Shown here: in pieces, positions 9,089 through 21,844 of the stretch | How the letters are laid out: every line of letters starts with the position of its first letter | How positions within the stretch are numbered: the first letter of the stretch is position 1 | Source of the DNA: Rallus limicola | Taxonomy: Eukaryota > Chordata > Aves > Gruiformes > Rallidae | Direction: 5' to 3' | NCBI GenBank assembly: GCA_022605955.1 | Contig: JAKCOZ010000083.1 | Coordinates: 930,001-994,000, forward strand | Length of the DNA: 64,000 nucleotides | Position numbers and translations under genes: made by a program | The notes under the pieces: generated by a model | What the model was told of the DNA's origin: nothing | Seen by the model: the letters and a program-made list of their open reading frames with translations, nothing else | Database searches by the model: none

Positions 9089-11068
9089 ATGCCTTTCATG
9101 CCTAGCTTCTTTACTTTGGGAGTTATTGCTGGACGTTTAGCATGTTTTGAACTGCAGTCTGCTAGGGCCGAGAAAAGCACCGTAGGAGGTTCCAGGCATG
9201 GTCCCTCTTTCAAGGCAAAGGAAAAGGCTGAGAGCCAAAATGACAGGGTCTGCTCGTGTGTCCTGTTAGGAGGTTTCAGTCAAGCTATGCCTTTCAGGCC
9301 TAGCTTCTTTACTTTGGGAGTTATTGCTGGACGTTTAGCATGTTTTGAACTGCAGTCTGCTAGGGCCGAGAAAAGCACCGTAGGAGGTTCCAGGCATGTT
9401 CCCTCTTTCCAGGCAAAGGAAAAGGCTGAGAGCCAAAGTGACAGGGTCTGCTCGTGTGTCATGTTAGGAGGTTTCAGACAAGCTATGCCTTTCAGGCCTA
9501 GCTTCTTTACTTTGGGAGTTATTGCTGGACGTTTAGCATGTTTTGAACTGCAGTCTGCTAGGGCCGAGAAAAGCACCGTAGGAGGTTCCAGGCATGTTCC
9601 CTCTTTCCAGGCAAAGGAAAAGGCTGAGAGCCAAAGTGACAGGGTCTGCTCGTGTGTCCTGTTAGGAGGTTTCAGACAAGCTATGCCTTTCAGGCCTAGC
9701 TTCTTTACTTTGGGAGTTATTGCTGGACGTTTAGCATGTTTTGAACTGCAGTCTGCTAGGGCCGAGAAAAGCACCGTAGGAGGTTCCAGGCATGTTCCCT
9801 CTTTCCAGGCAAAGGAAAAGGCTGAGAGCCAAAGTGACAGGGTCTGCTCGTGTGTCCTGTTAGGAGGTTTCAGACAAGCTATGCCTTTCAGGCCTAGCTT
9901 CTTTACTTTGGGAGTTATTGCTGGACGTTTAGCATGTTTTGAACTGCAGTCTGCTAGGGCCGAGAAAAGCACCGTAGGAGGTTCCAGGCATGTTCCCTCT
10001 TTCCAGGCAAAGGAAAAGGCTGAGAGCCAAAGTGACAGGGTCTGCTCGTGTGTCCTGTTAGGAGGTTTCAGACAAGCTATGCCTTTCAGGCCTAGCTTCT
10101 TTACTTTGGGAGTTATTGCTGGACGTTTAGCATGTTTTGAACTGCAGTCTGCTAGGGCCGAGAAAAGCACCGTAGGAGGTTCCAGGCATGTTCCCTCTTT
10201 CCAGGCAAAGGAAAAGGCTGAGAGCCAAAGTGACAGGGTCTGCTCGTGTGTCCTGTTAGGAGGTTTCAGACAAGCTATGCCTTTCAGGCCTAGCTTCTTT
10301 ACTTTGGGAGTTATTGCTGGACGTTTAGCATGTTTTGAACTGCAGTCTGCTAGGGCCGAGAAAAGCACCGTAGGAGGTTCCAGGCATGTTCCCTCTTTCC
10401 AGGCAAAGGAAAAGGCTGCGAACCAAAGTGACAGGGTCTGCTCGTGTGTCATGTTAGGAGGTTTCAGACAAGCTATGCCTTTCAGGCCTAGCTTCTTTAC
10501 TTTGGGAGTTATTGCTGGACGTTTAGCATGTTTTGAACTGCAGTCTGCTAGGGCCGAGAAAAGCACCGTAGGAGGTTCCAGGCATGTTCCCTCTTTCCAG
10601 GCAAAGGAAAAGGCTGAGAGCCAAAGTGACAGGGGCTGCTCGTGTGTCCTGTTAGGAGGTTTCAGACAAGCTATGCCTTTCAGGCCTAGCTTCTTTACTT
10701 TGGGAGTTATTGCTGGACGTTTAGCATGTTTTGAACTGCAGTCTGCTAGGGCCAAGAAAAGCACCGTAGGAGGTTCCAGGCATGTTCCCTCTTTCCAGGC
10801 AAAGGAAAAGGCTGAGAGCCAAACTGACAGGGGCTGCTCGTGTGTCCTGTTAGGAGGTTTCAGACAAGCTATGCCTTTCAGGCCTAGCTTCTTTACTTTG
10901 GGAGTTATTGCTGGACGTTTAGCATGTTTTGAACTGCAGTCTGCTAGGGCCGAGAAAAGCACCGTAGGAGGTTCCAGGCATGTTCCCTCTTTCCAGGCAA
11001 AGGAAAAGGCTGAGAGCCAAAGTGACAGGGTCTGCTCGTGTGTCCTGTTAGGAGGTTTCAGACAAGCT
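9089..11068 (+). repeat. Block 8: ten monomers, 'CAGTCAAG' type
   Basis: The first monomer has CATGGTCCC, TTTCAAGGCAAAGG, AAAATGACAGG and TTTCAGTCAAGCT. The seventh has GGCTGCGAACC, shared only with a monomer near 34638. Monomer 9 has G82A. Confidence 0.93.
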
Positions 11069-11111
11069 ATGCCTTTCAGGCCTAGCTTGTCTGAAACCTC
11101 CTAACAGGACA
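11041..11111. repeat. Palindromic junction 9
   Basis: Canonical arms and centre. The insert is 11069-11115. Confidence 0.97.
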
Positions 11112-11115
11112 AGCT

Positions 11116-13491
11116 ATGCCTTTCATGCCTAGCTTCTTTACTTTGGGAGTTATTGCTGGACGTTTAGCATGTTTTGAACTGCAGTCTGCTAGGTCCGAGA
11201 AAAGCACCGTAGGAGGTTCCAGGCATGTTCCCTCTTTCCAGGCAAAGGAAAAGGCTGAGAACCAAAGTGACAGGGGCTGCTCGTGTGTCATGTTAGGAGG
11301 TTTCTGACAAGCTATGCCTTTCAGGCCTAGCTTCTTTACTTTGGGAGTTATTGCTGGACGTTTAGCATGTTTTGAACTGCAGTCTGCTAGGGCCGAGAAA
11401 AGCACCGTAGGAGGTTCCAGGCATGTTCCCTCTTTCCAGGCAAAGGAAAAGGCCTAGAGCCAAAGTGACAGGGGCTGATCGTGTGTCCTGTTAGGAGGTT
11501 TCAGACAAGCTATGCCTTTCAGGCCTAGCTTCTTTACTTTGGGAGTTATTGCTGGACGTTTAGCATGTTTTGAACTGCAGTCTGCTAGGGCCGAGAAAAG
11601 CACCGTAGGAGGTTCCAGGCATGTTCCCTCTTTCCAGGCAAAGGAAAAGGCTGAGAGCCAAAGTGACAGGGGCTGCTCGTGTGTCCTGTTAGGAGGTTTC
11701 AGACAAGCTATGCCTTTCAGGCCTAGCTTCTTTACTTTGGGAGTTATTGCTGGACGTTTAGCATGTTTTGAACTGCAGTCTGCTAGGGCCGAGAAAAGCA
11801 CCGTAGGAGGTTCCAGGCATGTTCCCTCTTTCCAGGCAAAGGAAAAGGCTGAGAGCCAAAGTGACAGGGTCTGCTCGTGTGTCCTGTTAGGAGGTTTCAG
11901 ACAAGCTATGCCTTTCAGGCCTAGCTTCTTTACTTTGGGAGTTATTGCTGGACGTTTAGCATGTTTTGAACTGCAGTCTGCTAGGGCCGAGAAAAGCACC
12001 GTAGGAGGTTCCATGCATGTTCCCTCTTTCCAGGCAAAGGAAAAGGCTGAGAGCCAAAGTGACAGGGTCTGCTCGTGTGTCCTGTTAGGAGCTTTCAGAC
12101 AAGCTATGCCTTTCAGGCCTAGCTTCTTTACTTTGGGAGTTATTGCTGGACGTTTAGCATGTTTTGAACTGCAGTCTGCTAGGGCCGAGAAAAGCACCGT
12201 AGGAGGTTCCAGGCATGTTCCCTCTTTCCAGGCAAAGGAAAAGGCTGAGAGCCAAAGTGACAGGGTCTGCTCGTGTGTCCTGTTAGGAGGTTTCAGACAA
12301 GCTATGCCTTTCAGGCCTAGCTTCTTTACTTTGGGAGTTATTGCTGGACGTTTAGCATGTTTTGAACTGCAGTCTGCTAGGGCCGAGAAAAGCACCGTAG
12401 GAGGTTCCAGGCATGTTCCCTCTTTCCAGGCAAAGGAAAAGGCTGAGAACCAAAGTGACAGGGGCTGCTCGTGTGTCATGTTAGGAGGTTTCAGACAAGC
12501 TATGCCTTTCAGGCCTAGCTTCTTTACTTTGGGAGTTATTGCTGGACGTTTAGCATGTTTTGAACTGCAGTCTGCTAGGGCCGAGAAAAGCACCGTAGGA
12601 GGTTCCAGGCATGTTCCCTCTTTCCAGGCAAAGGAAAAGGCTGAGAGCCAAAGTGACAGGGGCTGCTCGTGTGTCCTGTTAGGAGGTTTCAGACAAGCTA
12701 TGCCTTTCAGGCCTAGCTTCTTTACTTTGGGAGTTATTGCTGGACGTTTAGCATGTTTTGAACTGCAGTCTGCTAGGGCCGAGAAAAGCACCGTAGGAGG
12801 TTCCAGGCATGTTCCCTCTTTCCAGGCAAAGGAAAAGGCTGAGAACCAAAGTGACAGGGGCTGCTCGTGTGTCATGTTAGGAGGTTTCAGACAAGCTATG
12901 CCTTTCAGGCCTAGCTTCTTTACTTTGGGAGTTATTGCTGGACGTTTAGCATGTTTTGAACTGCAGTCTGCTAGGGCTGAGAAAAGCACCGTAGGAGGTT
13001 CCAGGCATGTTCCCTCTTTCCAGGCAAAGGAAAAGGCTGAGAGCCAAAGTGACAGGGGCTGCTCGTGTGTCCTGTTAGGAGGTTTCAGACAAGCTATGCC
13101 TTTCAGGCCTAGCTTCTTTACTTTGGGAGTTATTGCTGGACGTTTAGCATGTTTTGAACTGCAGTCTGCTAGGGCCGAGAAAAGCACCGTAGGAGGTTCC
13201 AGGCATGTTCCCTCTTTCCAGGCAAAGGAAAAGGCTGAGAACCAAAGTGACAGGGGCTGCTCGTGTGTCCTGTTAGGAGGTTTCAGACAAGCTATGCCTT
13301 TCAGGCCTAGCTTCTTTACTTTGGGAGTTATTGCTGGACGTTTAGCATGTTTTGAACTGCAGTCTGCTAGGGCCGAGAAAAGCACCGTAGGAGGTTCCAG
13401 GCATGTTCCCTCTTTCCAGGCAAAGGAAAAGGCTGAGAGCCAAAGTGACAGGGTCTGCTCGTGTGTCCTGTTAGGAGGTTTCAGACAAGCT
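11116..13491 (+). repeat. Block 9: 12 monomers, starts with 'TTCTGACAAG' pair
   Basis: The first monomer has AGGTCCGAG and TTTCTGACAAG. The second has GGCCTAGAGCC and CTGATCG, as in blocks 1, 7 and 14, but it continues for 12 monomers with no 'CAGTCAAG' monomer. Monomer 5 has CCATGCATG and TTAGGAGCTTTCAG. Confidence 0.93.
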
Positions 13492-13534
13492 ATGCCTTTC
13501 AGGCCTAGCTTGTCTGAAACCTCCTAACAGGACA
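13464..13534. repeat. Palindromic junction 10
   Basis: Canonical arms and centre. The insert is 13492-13538. Confidence 0.97.
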
Positions 13535-13538
13535 AGCT

Positions 13539-15122
13539 ATGCCTTTCATGCCTAGCTTCTTTACTTTGGGAGTTATTGCTGGACGTTTAGCATGTTTTGA
13601 ACTGCAGTCTGCTAGGGCCGAGAAAAGCACCGTAGGAGGTTCCAGGCATGTTCCCTCTTTCCAGGCAAAGGAAAAGGCTGAGAGCCAAAGTGACAGGGGC
13701 TGCTCGTGTGTCCTGTTAGGAGGTTTCAGACAAGCTATGCCTTTCAGGCCTAGCTTCTTTACTTTGGGAGTTATTGCTGGACGTTTAGCATGTTTTGAAC
13801 TGCAGTCTGCTAGGGCCGAGAAAAGCACCGTAGGAGGTTCCAGGCATGTTCCCTCTTTCCAGGCAAAGGAAAAGGCTGAGAACCAAAGTGACAGGGGCTG
13901 CTCGTGTGTCATGTTAGGAGGTTTCAGACAAGCTATGCCTTTCAGGCCTAGCTTCTTTACTTTGGGAGTTATTGCTGGACGTTTAGCATGTTTTGAACTG
14001 CAGTCTGCTAGGGCCGAGAAAAGCACCGTAGGAGGTTCCAGGCATGTTCCCTCTTTCCAGGCAAAGGAAAAGGCTGAGAACCAAAGTGACAGGGGCTGCT
14101 CGTTTGTCCTGTTAGGAGGTTTCAGACAAGCTATGCCTTTCAGGCCTAGCTTCTTTACTTTGGGAGTTATTGCTGGACGTTTAGCATGTTTTGAACTGCA
14201 GTCTGCTAGGGCCGAGAAAAGCACCGTAGGAGGTTCCAGGCATGTTCCCTCTTTCCAGGCAAAGGAAAAGGCTGAGAACCAAAGTGACAGGGGCTGCTCG
14301 TGTGTCATGTTAGGAGGTTTCAGACAAGCTATGCCTTTCAGGCCTAGCTTCTTTACTTTGGGAGTTATTGCTGGACGTTTAGCATGTTTTGAACTGCAGT
14401 CTGCTAGGGCCGAGAAAAGCACCGTAGGAGGTTCCAGGCATGTTCCCTCTTTCCAGGCAAAGGAAAAGGCTGAGAACCAAAGTGACAGGGGCTGCTCGTG
14501 TGTCATGTTAGGAGGTTTCAGACAAGCTATGCCTTTCAGGCCTAGCTTCTTTACTTTGGGAGTTATTGCTGGACGTTTAGCATGTTTTGAACTGCAGTCT
14601 GCTAGGGCTGAGAAAAGCACCGTAGGAGGTTCCAGGCATGTTCCCTCTTTCCAGGCAAAGGAAAAGGCTGAGAGCCAAAGTGACAGGGGCTGCTCGTGTG
14701 TCCTGTTAGGAGGTTTCAGACAAGCTATGCCTTTCAGGCCTAGCTTCTTTACTTTGGGAGTTATTGCTGGACGTTTAGCATGTTTTGAACTGCAGTCTGC
14801 TAGGGCCGAGAAAAGCACCGTAGGAGGTTCCAGGCATGTTCCCTCTTTCCAGGCAAAGGAAAAGGCTGAGAACCAAAGTGACAGGGGCTGCTCGTGTGTC
14901 CTGTTAGGAGGTTTCAGACAAGCTATGCCTTTCAGGCCTAGCTTCTTTACTTTGGGAGTTATTGCTGGACGTTTAGCATGTTTTGAACTGCAGTCTGCTA
15001 GGGCCGAGAAAAGCACCGTAGGAGGTTCCAGGCATGTTCCCTCTTTCCAGGCAAAGGAAAAGGCTGAGAGCCAAAGTGACAGGGTCTGCTCGTGTGTCCT
15101 GTTAGGAGGTTTCAGACAAGCT
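13539..15122 (+). repeat. Block 10: eight monomers rich in A146 haplotype
   Basis: Monomers 2-5 and 7 have A146. Monomer 3 has CTCGTTTGTCC. Monomer 6 has C81T. The last monomer has T161. Confidence 0.93.
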
Positions 15123-15165
15123 ATGCCTTTCAGGCCTAGCTTGTCTGAAACCTCCTAACAGGACA
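15095..15165. repeat. Palindromic junction 11
   Basis: Canonical arms and centre. The insert is 15123-15169. Confidence 0.97.
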
Positions 15166-15169
15166 AGCT

Positions 15170-15961
15170 ATGCCTTTCATGCCTAGCTTCTTTACTTTGG
15201 GAGTTATTGCTGGACGTTTAGCATGTTTTGAACTGCAGTCTGCTAGGGCCGAGAAAAGCACCGTAGGAGGTTCCAGGCATGTTCCCTCTTTCCAGGCAAA
15301 GGAAAAGGCTGAGAGCCAAAGTGACAGGGGCTGCTCGTGTGTCCTGTTAGGAGGTTTCAGACAAGCTATGCCTTTCAGGCCTAGCTTCTTTACTTTGGGA
15401 GTTATTGCTGGACGTTTAGCATGTTTTGAACTGCAGTCTGCTAGGGCCGAGAAAAGCACCGTAGGAGGTTCCAGGCATGTTCCCTCTTTCCAGGCAAAGG
15501 AAAAGGCTGAGAACCAAAGTGACAGGGGCTGCTCGTGTGTCATGTTAGGAGGTTTCAGACAAGCTATGCCTTTCAGGCCTAGCTTCTTTACTTTGGGAGT
15601 TATTGCTGGACGTTTAGCATGTTTTGAACTGCAGTCTGCTAGGGCCGAGAAAAGCACCGTAGGAGGTTCCAGGCATGTTCCCTCTTTCCAGGCAAAGGAA
15701 AAGGCTGAGAACCAAAGTGACAGGGGCTGCTCGTTTGTCCTGTTAGGAGGTTTCAGACAAGCTATGCCTTTCAGGCCTAGCTTCTTTACTTTGGGAGTTA
15801 TTGCTGGACGTTTAGCATGTTTTGAACTGCAGTCTGCTAGGGCCGAGAAAAGCACCGTAGGAGGTTCCAGGCATGTTCCCTCTTTCCAGGCAAAGGAAAA
15901 GGCTGAGAGCCAAAGTGACAGGGTCTGCTCGGGTGTCCTGTTAGGAGGTTTCAGACAAGCT
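15170..15961 (+). repeat. Block 11: four monomers, 'CTCGTTTG' type
   Basis: The monomer series is G146/G161; A146/A175; A146 with CTCGTTTGTCC; and T161 with CTCGGGTGTCC. The same series ends block 16 and forms blocks 18 and 20. Confidence 0.94.
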
Positions 15962-16004
15962 ATGCCTTTCAGGCCTAGCTTGTCTGAAACCTCCTAACAG
16001 GACA
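15934..16004. repeat. Palindromic junction 12
   Basis: Canonical arms and centre. The insert is 15962-16008. Confidence 0.97.
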
Positions 16005-16008
16005 AGCT

Positions 16009-19000
16009 ATGCCTTTCATGCCTAGCTTCTTTACTTTGAGAGTTATTGCTGGACGTTTAGCATGTTTTGAACTGCAGTCTGCTAGGGCCGAGAAAAGCAC
16101 CGTAGGAGGTTCCAGGCATGTTCCCTCTTTCCAGGCAAAGGAAAAGGCTGAGAGCCAAAGTGACAGGGGCTGCTCGTGTGTCCTGTTAGGAGGTTTCAGA
16201 CAAGCTATGCCTTTCAGGCCTAGCTTCTTTACTTTGGGAGTTATTGCTGGACGTTTAGCATGTTTTGAACTGCAGTCTCTTAGGGCCGAGAAAAGCACCG
16301 TAGGAGGTTCCAGGCATGTTCCCTCTTTCCAGGCAAAGGAAAAGGCTGAGAGCCAAAGTGACAGGGTCTGCTCGGGTGTCCTTTTAGGAGGTTTCAGACA
16401 AGCTATGCCTTTCAGGCCTAGCTTCTTTACTTTGGGAGTTATTGCTGGACGTTTAGCATGTTTTGAGCTGCAGTCTGCTAGGGCCGAGAAAAGCACCGTA
16501 GGAGGTTCCAGGCATGTTCCCTCTTTCCAGGCAAAGGAAAAGGCTGAGAGCCAAAGTGAAAGGGTTTGCTCGTGTGTCCTGTTAGGAGGTTTCAGACAAG
16601 CTATGCCTTTCAGGCCTCGCATCTTTACTTTGGGAGTTATTGCTGGACGTTTAGCATGTTTCAAATTGCAGTCTGCTAGGGCCGAGAAAAGCACCGTAGG
16701 AGGTTCCAGGCATGTTCCCTCTTTCCAGGCAAAGGAAAAGGCTGAGAGCCAAAGTGACAGGGTCTGCTTGTGTGTCCTGTTAGGAGGTTTCAGACAAGCT
16801 ATGCCTTTCATGCCTAGCTTCTTTACTTTGGGAGTTATTGCTGGACGTTTAGCATGTTTTGAACTGCAGTCTGCTAGGGCCGAGAAAAGCACCGTAGGAG
16901 GTTCCAGGCATGTTCCCTCTTTCCAGGCAAAGGAAAAGGCTGAGAACCAAAGTGACAGGGGCTGCTCGTGTGTCATGTTAGGAGGTTTCAGACAAGCTAT
17001 GCCTTTCAGGCCTAGCTTCTTTACTTTGGGAGTTATTGCTGGACGTTTAGCATATTTTGAACTGCAGTCTGCTAGGGCCGAGAAAAGCACCGTAGGAGGT
17101 TCCAGGCATGTTCCCTCTTTCCAGGCAAAGGAAAAGGCTGAGAGCCAAAGTGACAGGGTCTGCTCGTGTGTCCTGTTAGGAGGTTTCAGACAAGCTATGC
17201 CTTTCAGGCCTAGCTTCTTTACTTTGGGAGTTATTGCTGGACGTTTAGCATGTTTTGAACTGCAGTCTGCTAGGGCCGAGAAAAGCACCGTAGGAGGTTC
17301 CAGGCATGTTCCCTCTTTCCAGGCAAAGGAAAAGGCTGAGAGCCAAAGTGACAGGGGCTGCTCGTGTGTCCTGTTAGGAGGTTTCAGACAAGCTATGCCT
17401 TTCAGGCCTAGCTTCTTTACTTTGGGAGTTATTGCTGGACGTTTAGCATGTTTTGAACTGCAGTCTGCTAGGGCCGAGAAAAGCACCGTAGGAGGTTCCA
17501 GGCATGTTCCCTCTTTCCAGGCAAAGGAAAAGGCTGAGAGCCAAAGTGACAGGGTCTGCTCGTGATTCCTGTTAGGAGGTTTCAGACAAGCTATGCCTTT
17601 CAGGCCTAGCTTCTTTACTTTGGGAGTTATTGCTGGACGTTTAGCATGTTTTGAACTGCAGTCTGCTAGGGCCGAGAAAAGCACCGTAGGAGGTTCCAGG
17701 CATGTTCCCTCTTTCCAGGCAAAGGAAAAGGCTGAGAGCCAAAGTGACAGGGTCTGCTCGTGTGTCCTGTTAGGAGGTTTCAGACAAGCTATGCCTTTCA
17801 GGACTAGCTTCTTTACTTTGGGAGTTATTGCTGGACGTTTAGCATGTTTTGAACTGCAGTCTGCTAGGGCCGAGAAAAGCACTGTAGGAGGTTCCAGGCA
17901 TGTTCCCTCTTTCCAGGCAAAGGAAAAGGCTGAGAGCCAAAGTGACAGGGTCTGCTCGGGTGTCCTGTTAGGAGGTTTTAGACAAGCTATGCCTTTCAGG
18001 CCTAGCTTCTTTACTTTGGGAGTTATTGCTGGACGTTTAGCATGTTTTGAACTGCAGTCTGCTAGGGCCGAGAAAAGCACCGTAGGAGGTTCCAGGCATG
18101 TTCCCTCTTTCCAGGCAAAGGAAAAGGCTGAGAGCCAAAGTGACAGGGGCTGCTCGTGTGTCCTGTTAGGAGGTTTCAGACAAGCTATGCCTTTCAGGCC
18201 TAGCTTCTTTACTTTGGGAGTTATTGCTGGACGTTTAGCATGTTTTGAACTGCAGTCTGCTAGGGCCGAGAAAAGCACCGTAGGAGGTTCCAGGCATGTT
18301 CCCTCTTTCCAGGCAAAGGAAAAGGCTGAGAGCCAAAGTGACAGGGTCTGCTCGTGTGTCCTGTTAGGAGGTTTCAGACAAGCTATGCCTTTCAGGCCTA
18401 GCTTCTTTACTTTGGGAGTTATTGCTGGACGTTTAGCATGTTTTGAACTGCAGTCTGCTAGGGCCGAGAAAAGCACCGTAGGAGGTTCCAGGCATGTTCC
18501 CTCTTTCCAGGCAAAGGAAAAGGCTGAGAGCCAAAGTGACAGGGTCTGCTCGTGTGTCCTGTTAGGAGCTTTCAGACAAGCTATGCCTTTCAGGCCTAGC
18601 TTCTTTACTTTGGGAGTTATTGCTGGACGTTTAGCATGTTTTGAACTGCAGTCTGCTAGGGCCGAGAAAAGCACCGTAGGAGGTTCCAGGCATGTTCCCT
18701 CTTTCCAGGCAAAGGAAAAGGCTGAGAGCCAAAGTGACAGGGGCTGCTCGTGTGTCCTGTTAGGAGGTTTCAGACAAGCTATGCCTTTCAGGCCTAGCTT
18801 CTTTACTTTGGGAGTTATTGCTGGACGTTTAGCATGTTTTGAACTGCAGTCTGCTAGGGCCGAGAAAAGCACCGTAGGAGGTTCCAGGCATGTTCCCTCT
18901 TTCCAGGCAAAGGAAAAGGCTGAGAGCCAAAGTGACAGGGTCTGCTTGTGATTCCTGTTAGGAGGTTTCAGACAAGCTATGCCTTTCAGGCCTAGCTTCT

Positions 19001-19374
19001 TTACTTTGGGAGTTATTGCTGGACGTTTAGCATGTTTTGAACTGCAGTCTGCTAGGGCCGAGAAAAGCACCGTAGGAGGTTCCAGGCATGTTCCCTCTTT
19101 CCAGGCAAAGGAAAAGGCTGAGAGCCAAAGTGACAGGGGCTGCTCGTGTGTCCTGTTAGGAGGTTTCAGACAAGCTATGCCTTTCAGGCCTAGCTTCTTT
19201 ACTTTGGGAGTTATTGCTGGACGTTTAGCATGTTTTGAACTGCAGTCTGCTAGGGCCGAGAAAAGCACCGTAGGAGGTTCCAGGCATGTTCCCTCTTTCC
19301 AGGCAAAGGAAAAGGCTGAGAGCCAAAGTGACAGGGTCTGCTCGTGTGTCCTGTTAGGAGGTTTCAGACAAGCT
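16009..19374 (+). repeat. Block 12: 17 monomers, most diverged block
   Basis: It contains many private changes: TTTGAGAGTT (monomer 1), GTCTCTTAGG and GTCCTTTTAGG (2), GAAAGGGTTTGC (3), CCTCGCATC and TTCAAATTGCAG (4), CATATTTTG (6). Monomers 8 and 15 have CGTGATTCC, shared with one monomer of block 13. Monomer 3's GAAAGGGTTTGC links it to monomers near 36283 and 41829 in domain B. Confidence 0.92.
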
Positions 19375-19417
19375 ATGCCTTTCAGGCCTAGCTTGTCTGA
19401 AACCTCCTAACAGGACA
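19347..19417. repeat. Palindromic junction 13
   Basis: Canonical arms and centre. The insert is 19375-19421. Confidence 0.97.
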
Positions 19418-19421
19418 AGCT

Positions 19422-21797
19422 ATGCCTTTCATGCCTAGCTTCTTTACTTTGGGAGTTATTGCTGGACGTTTAGCATGTTTTGAACTGCAGTCTGCTAGGG
19501 CCGAGAAAAGCACCGTAGGAGGTTCCAGGCATGTTCCCTCTTTCAAGGCAAAGGAAAAGGCTGAGAGCCAAAGTGACAGGGTCTGCTCGTGTGTCCTGTT
19601 AGGAGGTTTCAGTCAAGCTATGCCTTTCAGTCCTAGCTTCTTTACTTTGGGAGTTATTGCTGGACGTTTAGCATGTTTTGAACTGCAGTCTGCTAGGGCC
19701 GAGAAAAGCACCGTAGGAGGTTCCAGGCATGTTCCCTCTTTCCAGGCAAAGGAAAAGGCTGAGAGCCAAAGTGACAGGGTCTGCTCGTGTGTCCTGTTAG
19801 GAGGTTTCAGACAAGCTATGCCTTTCAGGCCTAGCTTCTTTACTTTGGGAGTTATTGCTGGACGTTTAGCATGTTTTGAACTGCAGTCTGCTAGGGCCGA
19901 GAAAAGCACCGTAGGAGGTTCCAGGCATGTTCCCTCTTTCCAGGCAAAGGAAAAGGCTGAGAGCCAAAGTGACAGGGTCTGCTCGTGTGTCCTGTTAGGA
20001 GGTTTCAGACAAGCTATGCCTTTCAGGCCTAGCTTCTTTACTTTGGGAGTTATTGCTGGACGTTTAGCATGTTTTGAACTGCAGTCTGCTAGGGCCGAGA
20101 AAAGCACCGTAGGAGGTTCCAGGCATGTTCCCTCTTTCCAGGCAAAGGAAAAGGCTGAGAGCCAAAGTGACAGGGGCTGCTCGTGTGTCCTGTTAGGAGG
20201 TTTCAGACAAGCTATGCCTTTCAGGCCTAGCTTCTTTACTTTGGGAGTTATTGCTGGACGTTTAGCATGTTTTGAACTCCAGTCTGCTAGGGCCGAGAAA
20301 AGCACCGTAGGAGGTTCCAGGCATGTTCCCTCTTTCCAGGCAAAGGAAAAGGCTGAGAGCCAAAGTGACAGGGTCTGCTCGTGTGTCCTGTTAGGAGGTT
20401 TCAGACAAGCTATGCCTTTCAGGCCTAGCTTCTTTACTTTGGGAGTTATTGCTGGACGTTTAGCATGTTTTGAACTGCAGTCTGCTAGGGCCGAGAAAAG
20501 CACCGTAGGAGGTTCCAGGCATGTTCCCTCTTTCCAGGCAAAGGAAAAGGCTGAGAGCCAAAGTGACAGGGTCTGCTCGTGTGTCCTGTTAGGAGCTTTC
20601 AGACAAGCTATGCCTTTCAGGCCTAGCTTCTTTACTTTGGGAGTTATTGCTGGACGTTTAGCATGTTTTGAACTGCAGTCTGCTAGGGCTGAGAAAAGCA
20701 CCGTAGGAGGTTCCAGGCATGTTCCCTCTTTCCAGGCAAAGGAAAAGGCTGAGAGCCAAAGTGACAGGGTCTGCTCGTGTGTCCTGTTAGGAGGTTTCAG
20801 ACAAGCTATGCCTTTCAGGCCTAGCTTCTTTACTTTGGGAGTTATTGCTGGACGTTTAGCATGTTTTGAACTGCAGTCTGCTAGGGCCGAGAAAAGCACC
20901 GTAGGAGGTTCCAGGCATGTTCCCTCTTTCCAGGCAAAGGAAAAGGCTGAGAGCCAAAGTGACAGGGGCTGCTCGTGTGTCCTGTTAGGAGGTTTCAGAC
21001 AAGCTATGCCTTTCAGGCCTAGCTTCTTTACTTTGGGAGTTATTGCTGGACGTTTAGCATGTTTTGAACTGCAGTCTGCTAGGGCCGAGAAAAGCACCGT
21101 AGGAGGTTCCAGGCATGTTCCCTCTTTCCAGGCAAAGGAAAAGGCTGAGAGCCAAAGTGACAGGGTCTGCTCGTGATTCCTGTTAGGAGGTTTCAGACAA
21201 GCTATGCCTTTCAGGCCTAGCTTCTTTACTTTGGGAGTTATTGCTGGACGTTTAGCATGTTTTGAACTGCAGTCTGCTAGGGCCGAGAAAAGCACCGTAG
21301 GAGGTTCCAGGCATGTTCCCTCTTTCCAGGCAAAGGAAAAGGCTGAGAGCCAAAGTGACAGGGGCTGCTCGTGTGTCCTGTTAGGAGGTTTCAGACAAGC
21401 TATGCCTTTCAGGCCTAGCTTCTTTACTTTGGGAGTTATTGCTGGACGTTTAGCATGTTTTGAACTGCAGTCTGCTAGGGCCAAGAAAAGCACCGTAGGA
21501 GGTTCCAGGCATGTTCCCTCTTTCCAGGCAAAGGAAAAGGCTGAGAGCCAAAGTGACAGGGGCTGCTCGTGTGTCCTGTTAGGAGGTTTCAGACAAGCTA
21601 TGCCTTTCAGGCCTAGCTTCTTTACTTTGGGAGTTATTGCTGGACGTTTAGCATGTTTTGAACTGCAGTCTGCTAGGGCCGAGAAAAGCACCGTAGGAGG
21701 TTCCAGGCATGTTCCCTCTTTCCAGGCAAAGGAAAAGGCTGAGAGCCAAAGTGACAGGGTCTGCTCGTGTGTCCTGTTAGGAGGTTTCAGACAAGCT
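19422..21797 (+). repeat. Block 13: 12 monomers, 'CAGTCAAG' type
   Basis: The first monomer has TTTCAAGGCAAAGG and TTTCAGTCAAGCT. The fifth has lost the PstI site (AACTCCAG near 20280). The sixth has GGAGCTTTCAG, and the ninth has CGTGATTCC as in block 12. Unlike the other 'CAGTCAAG' blocks, it is not preceded by a 'TTCTGACAAG' four-monomer block. Confidence 0.93.
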
Positions 21798-21840
21798 ATG
21801 CCTTTCAGGCCTAGCTTGTCTGAAACCTCCTAACAGGACA
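21770..21840. repeat. Palindromic junction 14
   Basis: Canonical arms and centre. The insert is 21798-21844. Confidence 0.97.
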
Positions 21841-21844
21841 AGCT